Positions 1 through 9,216 of a stretch of 64,000 bases of DNA are shown here, in pieces. Origin of the DNA: Glycocaulis albus (lineage in GTDB: Bacteria > Pseudomonadota > Alphaproteobacteria > Caulobacterales > Maricaulaceae); assembly GCF_014639075.1 (NCBI RefSeq), contig NZ_BMFS01000003.1, positions 62,001-126,000 of the forward strand. The letters run 5' to 3'. Position 1 is the first letter of the stretch. Each line of letters opens with the position of its first letter. The notes beneath the pieces are model-generated. The model saw only the letters and a program-made list of their open reading frames with translations, had not been told where the DNA came from and did not search any database. Position numbers and translations under genes: made by a program.

Positions 1-28
1 GCAGCACTGGCTGCAAAAGCTCTGAGAA

Positions 29-56
29 GGGAGCGGGATCATCCCGCTCCCTTTTT
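29..56 (+). terminator. Rho-independent terminator of the gene upstream of the window
   Basis: A perfect 10-bp stem (29-38 pairs with 42-51) with a 3-nt loop is followed at once by five T. It would end a + strand transcript entering from the left. In related genomes rpmA lies upstream of this GNAT-obgE pair, but that gene is not visible here. Bases 1-28 are too short to assign. Confidence 0.85.
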
Positions 57-102
57 CGTTGCGCCGGTTTTCCTTCTTCCGGCCAGCGCTCTGGAGGCCG
101 TC

Positions 103-663
103 ATGCTGCAAGGCGCCATGACACCAGACTGGACACGCCCGCTGGAGAGCGAGCGGTTATCCTTGCGCACGCTCACACTGGAGGATGCAGGCTGGATTTC
201 GGCCGGCACGACCAACCGCAAGGTCACCGACATGACCGGGCGCATCCCCTATCCCAACCCGCCTCTGGGCGCCGAGCTCTACGTGCTCACCTGCCGCGCG
301 GCGGAAGCCAACAGAGGCGACAGGGTGCGGGCAATCATCCGCAACGATGACGGGGCCGGCTTGGGGATGATTGGCCTGCATCCACGCAAGGATGACGCAT
401 GGGAGTTTGGCTACTGGCTGGCAGAACCCTTCTGGGGCCAGGGCTATGCCAGCGAAGCGGCTGGTCTGTTGCTACAAGCTGCCGATGCGGCCGGCATCAC
501 GCCCATCGTCGCCGGGCATTATGCTGACAATGCCGCCTCGGGGCGTGTTCTGGAAAAGTGCGGCTTTGTCTATACCGGTGAAGTGGTCAACGCCTTCTCC
601 AGCGGACGCATGGCATCGGCGCCCTGCCCGCGCATGGTGCGCAACTGCGCCAGCGCGTTATAA
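103..663 (+). CDS. GNAT-family N-acetyltransferase (RimJ/RimL-like)
   Basis: This 186-residue protein has the RimJ/RimL-type GNAT layout. An N-terminal strand carries TxRLxLR-like residues, the acetyl-CoA loop reads WGQGYASEAA near residue 109, and a C-terminal VLEKCGFVYTG motif is seen. The family acetylates protein N-termini, ribosomal proteins or small amines; the substrate cannot be read from sequence. The start at 103 is favoured by GGAGG five bases upstream; ATG at 118 is the alternative. A GNAT gene between rpmA and obgE is a common alphaproteobacterial arrangement, so it may be co-transcribed with obgE, 39 bases downstream. Confidence 0.85.
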   Translation: MLQGAMTPDWTRPLESERLSLRTLTLEDAGWISAGTTNRKVTDMTGRIPYPNPPLGAELYVLTCRAAEANRGDRVRAIIRNDDGAGLGMIGLHPRKDDAWEFGYWLAEPFWGQGYASEAAGLLLQAADAAGITPIVAGHYADNAASGRVLEKCGFVYTGEVVNAFSSGRMASAPCPRMVRNCASAL

Positions 664-2378
<1,715 letters not shown>

Positions 2379-2416
2379 CCTCCCCCACCCGAAGCTGACC
2401 CCCTCAAAGACCTGCC

Positions 2417-3433
2417 ATGAACGACACATCCCAAAGAACCGGCGAGGCGTCCGGCCTGTCCTTCTATGAGGACATGCATCCCCCGGCGGCCGATTTCCGG
2501 GCCGACATTCTGGCGGGCCTGTCGAAACCGCAAAAGGCCCTCCCGCCCAAATACTATTATGACGAGGAAGGCTCGCGCCTGTTCGATGCCATCACCGAGC
2601 AGCCCGAATACTATGTGACTGGCACGGAACTGGACTTGCTGCGCGCGATCGGCCCGGAATTGGCGGCGCTGGCAGGCAAGGGGGCGGTTGTTCTGGAGCC
2701 CGGTGCCGGGTCCAGCGTGAAAATCCGTACGCTGCTGGACGCGCTGCACAGCCCGGCAGCCTATGTCGGCATGGATATTTCGGGCGATCATGTACGCGCG
2801 GCGTGCGAGGCACTGGCCGCCGATTATCCGGGGCTGGAAATCGGCGCGCTCTGCCACGACTTCACGCAAGCGCTCGACATTGACGCCCTGCCTCTGTCGG
2901 CAGAAGCGCGCGCGGGGCGCCGTGTCGTGTTCTTCCCGGGATCGACGATTGGCAATTTTGAACTGATAGACGCGCTCGGCCTTCTGAAAACCCTGCGCAC
3001 CTGGCTGCGCGATGGTGATGCGCTGCTGATCGGCACGGACATGCGCAAATCTTCCGAGACGCTTGAAGCCGCCTATGACGACAAAGCTGGCGTCACGGCC
3101 GCGTTCAACCTGAATCTGATTGCCCGGATCAACCGGGAGCTTGACGGCAATATCGATGCAGAGGCGCTGCAATACCGCGCATTCTGGAACCCGTACCGCT
3201 CACGCGTCGAGATGTATCTGGAAGCGCTGCGTGACATGCACTTCACGGTTGCCGGCAAGAGCTTCGTGATCCGCAAGCATGAAACCATACACATGGAAAA
3301 CTCCCATAAATTCACGCTGGACACGTTTCATGACCTCGCAGCGAAAGCCGGCTTGCAATCGCGCAAGGCGTGGGTTTCCGCGCATGAACCCTTTTCCATG
3401 CACTGGCTCGAACCGGCGGGCGAAGCGTGCTAG
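2417..3433 (+). CDS. egtD: L-histidine N-alpha-methyltransferase EgtD
   Basis: SAM-dependent enzyme that trimethylates histidine to hercynine, the first step of ergothioneine synthesis. The 338 residues show the family hallmarks: KYYYDEEGSRLFDAITEQPEYY (split by the usual spacing in the N-terminal fifth), the SAM-binding ELEPGAGSSVKI-like segment VLEPGAGSSVK, the FPGSTIGNF motif and a C-terminal ENSHKF. No egtB sulfoxide synthase is next to it, although the two are usually adjacent. It sits between nadD and rsfS, splitting a conserved pair. The next gene has its ribosome-binding site 29 bases after the stop. Confidence 0.93.
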   Translation: MNDTSQRTGEASGLSFYEDMHPPAADFRADILAGLSKPQKALPPKYYYDEEGSRLFDAITEQPEYYVTGTELDLLRAIGPELAALAGKGAVVLEPGAGSSVKIRTLLDALHSPAAYVGMDISGDHVRAACEALAADYPGLEIGALCHDFTQALDIDALPLSAEARAGRRVVFFPGSTIGNFELIDALGLLKTLRTWLRDGDALLIGTDMRKSSETLEAAYDDKAGVTAAFNLNLIARINRELDGNIDAEALQYRAFWNPYRSRVEMYLEALRDMHFTVAGKSFVIRKHETIHMENSHKFTLDTFHDLAAKAGLQSRKAWVSAHEPFSMHWLEPAGEAC

Positions 3434-3475
3434 GGTGCTGTCTCTGGTCCAGCCCAACAAACAGGAGCTCCGGCA

Positions 3476-3877
3476 CTGCCCGTCGAACGCCAACGCAATG
3501 ATACTGCGCCCGCCCCGGTAAGCCTCAAAGGCGGCCGGGAGCAAAGTGAAGCCCTTGAGGCCCTCGTCGTCAAAACGCTTGATGATGACAAGGCAGAGGA
3601 AATCGTATCCATCGATCTGACCGGCAAGTCGCCCGTTACCGATTTCGTGGTTATCGCGAGCGGACGGTCGAACCGCCATGTCGGTGCCCTAGCCGACCAT
3701 TTGCTGCAGGCTCTCAAGGAGAGCGGGCACGCCCACGCAAAGGTCGAGGGCCTGCAGGCTGCCGACTGGGTACTGATTGATGCCGGAGATGTGGTCGTCC
3801 ACCTTTTCCGCCCGGAAGTGCGCAGCTTCTACGATCTGGAGAAAATGTGGGGCGGGGCGCCGGAAACGGCGGCCTGA
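3476..3877 (+). CDS. rsfS: Ribosomal silencing factor RsfS, probable CTG start
   Basis: RsfS binds ribosomal protein uL14 and blocks subunit joining in starvation. Family similarity runs from ALEALVVKTLDDDKAEEI through DLTGKSPVTDFVVIASGRS to WVLIDAGDVVVHLF and FYDLEKMWG. The conserved N-terminal half (about 3536-3646) lies upstream of the only GTG (3647), so that start would truncate the fold. From the egtD stop (3431-3433) to 3647 this frame has no ATG, GTG or TTG. CTG at 3476 lies 8 nt after a clean AGGAG (3463-3467) and gives 133 residues, so it is the best start. rlmH follows after 7 nt. Confidence 0.88.
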   Translation: MPVERQRNDTAPAPVSLKGGREQSEALEALVVKTLDDDKAEEIVSIDLTGKSPVTDFVVIASGRSNRHVGALADHLLQALKESGHAHAKVEGLQAADWVLIDAGDVVVHLFRPEVRSFYDLEKMWGGAPETAA

Positions 3878-3884
3878 TCCACAC

Positions 3885-4352
3885 TTGCGCATCGAGATCC
3901 GGGCCATTTCCCGTATCCGTCCGGGGCCTGAGCGCAGCCTGGTCGACAGTTATATCGAGCGCGCCAACCATCATGGCCGGTCAACCGGGCTCGGCCCTGT
4001 CACGGAACGTGAATTTGATACACGCAGCCTGACCGGCGCGCCGGCGGAGACCCGCGCCCTCACCGAAAACCTGCCATCGGGCGTGGTGATTGCGCTGGAC
4101 GAACGCGGCAAGCAGATGAACTCGCGCGTATTCTCCTCCCTGCTCGGGCGGGAGCGCGATCAGGGCACGCGCGACATGATCTTTCTTATCGGCGGCGCAG
4201 ACGGGTTCGATCATGACGCCCTGCCTGCGCACGCCCGGCTGCTTTCCTTCGGACAGATGGTCTGGCCGCACAAGCTGGTCCGGGTCATGCTGGCCGAACA
4301 GCTATACAGGGCTGCCGCGCTCCTCGCAGGCACGCCCTATCACAGGGACTGA
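3885..4352 (+). CDS. rlmH: 23S rRNA pseudouridine-1915 N3-methyltransferase RlmH
   Basis: SPOUT methyltransferase acting on pseudouridine 1915 of helix 69 in the 70S ribosome. From a TTG start at 3885 the protein has 155 residues, the canonical length. It contains ALDERGKQMNSRVFSSLL, the knot motif FLIGGADGF, the SFGQMVWPHKLVRVMLAEQLYRA region (here split over its usual length) and the C-terminal YHRD. Upstream in-frame codons run into rsfS, so the TTG start is chosen from family length and the MRIEIRAI-like N-terminus. The rsfS-rlmH pairing is nearly universal. Confidence 0.93.
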   Translation: MRIEIRAISRIRPGPERSLVDSYIERANHHGRSTGLGPVTEREFDTRSLTGAPAETRALTENLPSGVVIALDERGKQMNSRVFSSLLGRERDQGTRDMIFLIGGADGFDHDALPAHARLLSFGQMVWPHKLVRVMLAEQLYRAAALLAGTPYHRD

Positions 4353-4363
4353 TACATCCGGCC

Positions 4364-5575
4364 ATGTCCGTCCTGTTTCTTGCCATCGCCCTCTTGCAGA
4401 CCCCGCCCGATCCCCGGGAGATCGAGGCGATGGAAGAAACCGCACGCGAAACCCGCGCGATCAGCCAGGCACGCGAGGCGGAAGCCGACGCGCTTCGCCG
4501 GGAGATTGCCGACCTGCAAGCAAGGCTGGTCGAGGCCGGCTCACGGGTTCAGGCGCGCGAGGCCGACGCCGGCGCAGCGGAAGCCCGGCTGGCCGAGCTG
4601 GAGGCCGAGGAAAGCAGTCTGCGCGCACGGCTGGCTTTGGAGCGCGAGAGCCTTGCCGACGTGCTGGCAGCCCTGCAGCGGCTGGAAATGAACGCGCCGC
4701 CGGCGCTGGCCGTCAGCCCGGATGATGCCAGCGAGGCGGCACGCGCGGCCGGACTGCTGGCGGCGATAGCGCCCGAGCTGGAGCGGCGCGCCAGCGCCCT
4801 TCGCACCGATATCGAGGCATTGGCACGCTTGCGCGAGGAACTCTCCGGCCAGCGCGAAACCGTCGAGGCTGCGCGCGATGCGCTGGCCACTGTACGTGCG
4901 CAGGTCGAGGCCCTGATCGCTGAGCGGCGCCAGGCAGAGGCCGCCTTGCGGCGCGAGGCCGGGGATCTGGCCAGCCAGGCAGCCCGGATTGCTGCCGAGG
5001 CCCGGTCCTTGCGTCAGCTCTGGGAAGAGATCACCCGGCTGGCAGACATATCACCCAGACTGTCACCCTTGCGTGAACGCCGCGCCGCGATGATGGCGGA
5101 CGTCGCCATGCTGGAAGGTGAAACCCTGCTATCGGCACTGCCGGTGGAAACCGCCGCCGCAGGGCCGGGGTTTGGCGATATGCGCGGGCGCCTCAGGCCG
5201 CCCGTGGAAGGGCGTGTCGCCAGCCGTGCAGGAGAGCCCGGCCCTGATGGAATCCGCCGCGACGGGCTCTGGCTTGACGCCCGCAGCGGCGGGCAGGTGT
5301 CAGCGCCATTTGACGGCGTGGTGGTTTTTGCAGGACCGTTCCAGAGCTTTGATGCGGTGCTGATGATCAATACGAGTGACGGCTATACCCTTATTCTCGG
5401 CGGAATTGGCCTGCTTTATGCTGAGGAAGGGCAAAGTGTGCTGGCGGGAGAACCCGTCGGACTCATGCCGGAGCGTGAAAATCCGCCGCCTCGCCTATAT
5501 TATGAGGTAAGACGGGGTACCGGTACCGCAGAAAACCCCGAAAACTGGCTGAGAGCCGAGTATCGGGGCCGCTGA
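4364..5575 (+). CDS. EnvC-like murein hydrolase activator (degenerate LytM domain)
   Basis: Likely periplasmic activator of cell-separation amidases. A short hydrophobic N-terminus (SVLFLAIALLQ) precedes a long alanine/arginine/glutamate-rich coiled coil (about residues 15-240) and a C-terminal M23/LytM fold (about 285-400) ending PENWLRAEYRGR. The zinc ligands of active M23 enzymes are absent: the final HxH stretch reads PRLYYEVR and the first H/D motif is replaced around GIRRDGLWLD. That matches EnvC-type activators rather than a hydrolase. It lies between rlmH and ctpA, as in many Alphaproteobacteria. Confidence 0.88.
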   Translation: MSVLFLAIALLQTPPDPREIEAMEETARETRAISQAREAEADALRREIADLQARLVEAGSRVQAREADAGAAEARLAELEAEESSLRARLALERESLADVLAALQRLEMNAPPALAVSPDDASEAARAAGLLAAIAPELERRASALRTDIEALARLREELSGQRETVEAARDALATVRAQVEALIAERRQAEAALRREAGDLASQAARIAAEARSLRQLWEEITRLADISPRLSPLRERRAAMMADVAMLEGETLLSALPVETAAAGPGFGDMRGRLRPPVEGRVASRAGEPGPDGIRRDGLWLDARSGGQVSAPFDGVVVFAGPFQSFDAVLMINTSDGYTLILGGIGLLYAEEGQSVLAGEPVGLMPERENPPPRLYYEVRRGTGTAENPENWLRAEYRGR

Positions 5576-5590
5576 CAGACAGGACGAGAC

Positions 5591-6886
5591 ATGCGCTTGC
5601 ACATTATCGCTTCGGCCATCGCCTTTGGCATTGGCGCCGCAGCTCTGGCCGTTTCGGCACAGGGTGATGATCGCGGCCGCGACGAGACCTTCCGGCAGCT
5701 GGAGTTGTTTGGTGACATATTGAGCCGCATCGAGTCCGACTATGTCAGCGATCCAGACCAGGTCGAGCTGATCGAGGCAGCCATTAACGGCATGCTGGGA
5801 TCACTTGATCCCCACTCGACCTATCTGAACGCCCAGGCATTCCAGGACATGCAGGTCAGCACACGCGGCGAGTATGGCGGGCTGGGCATCGAGGTGACCT
5901 TGCGCGATGACTTTGTCACAGTGGTCTCGCCGATAGCGGAAACGCCGGCGGACCGGGCCGGTATCGAGCCGGAAGACCGGATCATTGCCGTGGACGGCGA
6001 GTCCATGATCGGGGCGGGCATTGATGTCGCGGTGGAGCGGATGCGCGGGCCTGCAGGCGAGCCGGTGACGATCACCATTGCGCGCGACGGTGTGGAGCCG
6101 TTCGATGTCACCATTGTGCGCGCGATTATCGAGGTGCGGTCGGTAATCTACCGCATGGAGGCAAACAATACGCCCTATTTGCGTATCACCACCTTCAACG
6201 AACATACGACCGAGGCTGCGGTACGGGCGCTGAATGATCTGCGCGAGGCCAATGGCGGCCCTCTGCCGGGCCTCATCCTGGACCTGCGGTCCAATCCTGG
6301 CGGACTTCTGGACCAGTCGGTCTCGGTCTCCGACCTGTTCCTCAGCGGGGGCGAAGTGGTGTCGACGCGCGGACGCGATCCCCGCAATACCTACCGCTTC
6401 AACGCACGCCCCGGCGACGTGCTGAACGGCGCGCCGATCGTGGTTCTGATGAATGCCGGTTCGGCCAGCGCGTCGGAGATCGTGGCAGGAGCCCTGCGCG
6501 ACCGGGAGCGTGCCGTGCTGCTCGGCACCAACAGTTTTGGCAAGGGCTCCATGCAAACGGTGATCCCGCTGCGCGGCGGCCGTGACGGGGCGCTGCGTCT
6601 GACAACGGCACGCTATTACACCCCGTCTGGCACCTCGATTCAGGCGACCGGCGTCGAGCCGGACATCCCTGTTGCCTTCCGCCGTCCGCGCGAAGGCGAG
6701 GTCGGCCGGTTCAGCGAGGCCAATCTGCGCAACGCGCTGGCCAATGAGGACGGCGCCGAGAGGCGCGAACGCGAAGATATGGAATATCCGCCCGAAGACT
6801 GGCCCGAGGACGAGGACTACCAGCTTCACAGGGCCATAGAGCAGCTTTCCAGCATGATGGAGCGGCGCGAAGCCCGCGCCCAGTGA
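5591..6886 (+). CDS. ctpA: S41-family carboxy-terminal processing protease
   Basis: Periplasmic serine protease that trims C-termini of envelope proteins, probably including peptidoglycan hydrolases. A signal peptide (about 1-25, IIASAIAFGIGAAALAVSA) is followed by an N-terminal helical segment, a PDZ domain (STRGEYGGLGIEV onward, about 90-175) and the S41 core. The catalytic Ser lies in NAGSASASEIVAGAL and the Lys in NSFGKGSMQT, so the Ser-Lys dyad is intact. The 431-residue length is normal. It follows the EnvC-like gene by 15 nt. Related CtpA proteases are linked to division hydrolases, so this pair may act together (inference). Confidence 0.95.
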   Translation: MRLHIIASAIAFGIGAAALAVSAQGDDRGRDETFRQLELFGDILSRIESDYVSDPDQVELIEAAINGMLGSLDPHSTYLNAQAFQDMQVSTRGEYGGLGIEVTLRDDFVTVVSPIAETPADRAGIEPEDRIIAVDGESMIGAGIDVAVERMRGPAGEPVTITIARDGVEPFDVTIVRAIIEVRSVIYRMEANNTPYLRITTFNEHTTEAAVRALNDLREANGGPLPGLILDLRSNPGGLLDQSVSVSDLFLSGGEVVSTRGRDPRNTYRFNARPGDVLNGAPIVVLMNAGSASASEIVAGALRDRERAVLLGTNSFGKGSMQTVIPLRGGRDGALRLTTARYYTPSGTSIQATGVEPDIPVAFRRPREGEVGRFSEANLRNALANEDGAERREREDMEYPPEDWPEDEDYQLHRAIEQLSSMMERREARAQ

Positions 6887-6923
6887 GCGTTTGCCCGGCG
6901 CCAGGGCGGTTACTGCGCGTGCA

Positions 6924-6938
6924 TTAACCTTTCCTTAC
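6924..6938 (+). promoter_or_regulatory. Possible CtrA-type box
   Basis: TTAA, seven bases, then TTAC. This differs by one base from the alphaproteobacterial CtrA consensus TTAA-N7-TTAA and lies about 90 bases before the polysaccharide deacetylase gene. It is one match in a 141-base gap, so it may be chance. Confidence 0.3.
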
Positions 6939-6969
6939 CCCGGCGCATTGAATGGTCTTGAGTGTCAGC

Positions 6970-6996
6970 GTGCCGGTGAGCTCTCTTCACCGGCAC
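6970..6996. other. Perfect 10-bp hairpin between ctpA and the deacetylase gene
   Basis: Bases 6970-6979 pair perfectly with 6987-6996 around a 7-nt loop. No T tract follows on the + strand, so an intrinsic terminator is only weakly supported. A 5' UTR structure or regulator site is equally possible. Confidence 0.5.
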
Positions 6997-7027
6997 GCCT
7001 TCACCCGTTCAGGCCAAACCGGACACC

Positions 7028-8188
7028 ATGCCCGCCCGCCAGACATCCGCCACGCCGCCCCTGCGCAACCCCCTGATTGCGGCCGCCTGCCTGTTCCTCG
7101 TTGCCGGGCTGGCGTTCACGGCCATTGTGTTCCTGGCCCCGGCGCCCGAAGCGGGCACTGCGGCACGCACCGCGCTGGACATGCCGGAGGAGGACGCGGC
7201 CCCTGTCGAGGTGGCGCAAGTCCCGGCAGCCAGCCCTGTCATCTTCGCCGAAGGGGAAGCCGACGAGACGCTAAGCCTTCCCGGTGTACGCGAAACACAG
7301 GACGTTCTGGGCGGCGAGGTCGAACCCCCTCCGGGCAGCAATGCCGCACGCGCGCTGGCGCTGCAGCGCGCATCGAACGTGCCTTATGATGGGCTCTTCG
7401 AGGATGGGCCGGGCGGACCGCTTCCCGTGATCGGGCCAGATGGGCGGCGGCCGTCGACCGCCTATGCGCGGGCTTTCGAAGCTGAACCCGGCACGCCCGT
7501 GATTGCGGTGATTGTTGGCGGTCTGGGTGTCAGCGAATCCCTGACCGAGGCAGCGATCGAAAGTCTTCCGCCGGAAATCACCCTGTCCTTCGTGCCCTAT
7601 GCGCGTGACTTGCAGGCCTGGATGAACCGCGCGCGGGCCGCCGGGCACGAGGTAATGATCGAACTGCCCATGGAGCCGTTTGACTACCCCAATAATGATC
7701 CCGGCCCGCATACGCTGCTGGCCGATGCAAGCGAGGCGGAGAACATGCGCCGCCTCCACTGGCTGCTATCGCGGGCCTCGGGCTATTTCGGCGTCACCAA
7801 CTATCTGGGCGCCCGCCTGTCGGGCTCGGAGGCGGCACTTGCGCGTATCTACAGCGAGGCGGACCGGCGCGGGCTGGCCCTGTTCCATGACGGGGCCGGG
7901 CGCCCCGGTGGCGCCCCGGGGGCGGCTGCGCGTGCAGGCGTGCCGCTGGCGCTCGCCGACAGGGTGATTGACGCCGATCCCAGCACCCGCGCCATCGACG
8001 CCCGGCTTCTGGAGCTCGAGGCGCTGGCCATCCAGAACGGGCAGTCACTGGGCTCCGGGTTTGCCTACCCTGTTACGGTCGGCGCGCTGCAAAGCTGGGC
8101 TGAGGGGCTTGAGCGCCGCGGCTATCAGCTGGCGCCGGCCTCCCATGTGGCAAGCATCCGCGCCGGACGCGCAGGTCACGACACATGA
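7028..8188 (+). CDS. Divergent polysaccharide deacetylase family protein (DUF610/YibQ)
   Basis: The 386 residues form an N-terminal membrane anchor (about 15-40, AACLFLVAGLAFTAIVFLA), a variable acidic linker and a NodB-like fold beginning TPVIAVIVGGLGVSESLTE. Family landmarks include SFVPYARDLQAWMNRARAAG, a VMIELPMEP motif and GVTNYLGAR. Substrate is unproven; the family sits in envelope clusters with ctpA and EnvC-like genes, as here, which suggests peptidoglycan or glycan handling. It overlaps rppH by 4 nt. The hairpin and gap upstream suggest its own promoter. Confidence 0.88.
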   Translation: MPARQTSATPPLRNPLIAAACLFLVAGLAFTAIVFLAPAPEAGTAARTALDMPEEDAAPVEVAQVPAASPVIFAEGEADETLSLPGVRETQDVLGGEVEPPPGSNAARALALQRASNVPYDGLFEDGPGGPLPVIGPDGRRPSTAYARAFEAEPGTPVIAVIVGGLGVSESLTEAAIESLPPEITLSFVPYARDLQAWMNRARAAGHEVMIELPMEPFDYPNNDPGPHTLLADASEAENMRRLHWLLSRASGYFGVTNYLGARLSGSEAALARIYSEADRRGLALFHDGAGRPGGAPGAAARAGVPLALADRVIDADPSTRAIDARLLELEALAIQNGQSLGSGFAYPVTVGALQSWAEGLERRGYQLAPASHVASIRAGRAGHDT

Positions 8189-8682
8189 TCCGCCCACAGG
8201 ACCCGGCTGCACTGGCGGCATACCGGCCCAATGCCGGCATTGTGCTGTTCAACCGTGAGGGGCTGACCTGGATTGGCCGCCGCTACCGCGAAACCGGGCA
8301 ATGGGTGTGGCAATGGCCGCAAGGGGGCATGGATGCGGGCGAAGACCCGCAAGCAGCCGCCTATCGCGAGCTGTATGAGGAGACCGGGATCCGCAGCGAC
8401 CAGGTCGAACTCCTGGGGTCGATCGGGAACTGGCTCTCCTATGATTTCCCGCCGGAGGTTCTGGCCCTGCGCAAGAAGAACTGGAAAGGCCAGCGCCAGC
8501 GCTGGTTCGCGTTCCGCTTCCTTGGCACCGACGCCGATTTTGATCTGACGGCCGTGCCGCCGCAGGAGTTCGAGGCATTCCGGTGGGAGACGCTGGAGCG
8601 CGTGCCGGAACTGATCATTCCGTGGAAACGGGCTGTCTATGAGGACGTGGTTTCAGCGTTCTCGAAATTCAGCCGCCCCTGA
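8185..8682 (+). CDS. rppH: RNA pyrophosphohydrolase RppH
   Basis: Nudix hydrolase that removes pyrophosphate from 5' triphosphate RNA and starts mRNA decay. The Nudix box GGMDAGEDPQAAAYRELYEE plus TGI lies at about residues 49-71, and the RppH-type N-terminus YRPNAGIVLFNREGLTWIGRR is present in pieces. WQWPQGG precedes the box and the tail FEAFRWETLERVPELI fits. At 165 residues it is standard. It overlaps the upstream gene (ATGA) and ends at a shared terminator facing atpC. Confidence 0.95.
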   Translation: MIRPQDPAALAAYRPNAGIVLFNREGLTWIGRRYRETGQWVWQWPQGGMDAGEDPQAAAYRELYEETGIRSDQVELLGSIGNWLSYDFPPEVLALRKKNWKGQRQRWFAFRFLGTDADFDLTAVPPQEFEAFRWETLERVPELIIPWKRAVYEDVVSAFSKFSRP

Positions 8683-8686
8683 ACGC

Positions 8687-8716
8687 AAAAGGCCCCTGCT
8701 TCACGCCGGGGCCCTT
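8687..8716. terminator. Bidirectional terminator between rppH and atpC
   Basis: GGCCCC (8691-8696) pairs with GGGGCC (8708-8713), flanked by an A run on the left and CTT on the right. It lies between the convergent rppH and atpC stops. Confidence 0.6.
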
Positions 8717-8741
8717 GTCCTGAGTGCCGGGAAGCAGCGCA

Positions 8742-9149
8742 CTAGTGCTTCAGTTCCATCGCGGCCTGCATCGCTTCCAGCTTGGCGATCTCGGCCTCGG
8801 CCTGCTCGCGCTCGCCATCGTCACCGGCATCCTTGGCCCGAAGGCGGGCTGCCTCCAGCTTAGCGCGGATATCGGCGGCATCGAGCGTGGCCAGTTCGGC
8901 GGTTTCTTCGGCCAGAATGGTCAGGCCCTGGGGCGTCACTTCGGCAAAGCCGCCATGGATGAAAATGCGGCTGACCGATCCATCGCTATGTACCTCGATC
9001 GCGCCGGTACGGATCGTCGCCATGAAAGGCGCGTGATCAGGCAGGACACCGAAATCCCCTTCGGTACCCGGCACCACAACCATGTCCACAGCGCCCGAAA
9101 ACACGCGCGCTTCGGGGGAAACGAGATCGAATTGGAGTTTGTCAGCCAT
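8742..9149 (-). CDS. atpC: ATP synthase F1 subunit epsilon
   Basis: Central-stalk subunit of F1 that couples and regulates rotation. From MADKLQFDLVSPEARVFSG the protein has 135 residues: a beta-sandwich (VVVPGTEGDFGVLPDHAPFM, IHGGFAEV) and the C-terminal helical hairpin, which matches the family. In-frame codons extend further upstream but would add 55 unconserved residues overlapping the neighbouring gene, so 9149 is chosen. Unusually, it is separated from atpD by a secreted-protein gene and a strong hairpin. Confidence 0.95.
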   Translation of the reverse strand: MADKLQFDLVSPEARVFSGAVDMVVVPGTEGDFGVLPDHAPFMATIRTGAIEVHSDGSVSRIFIHGGFAEVTPQGLTILAEETAELATLDAADIRAKLEAARLRAKDAGDDGEREQAEAEIAKLEAMQAAMELKH

Positions 9150-9216
9150 CTGCCATGCCTTTCGTTCGCGGCTCTCTAGCAGGTAAATCCGTGAATGTGA
9201 AATCCCGTTCTGCAAG

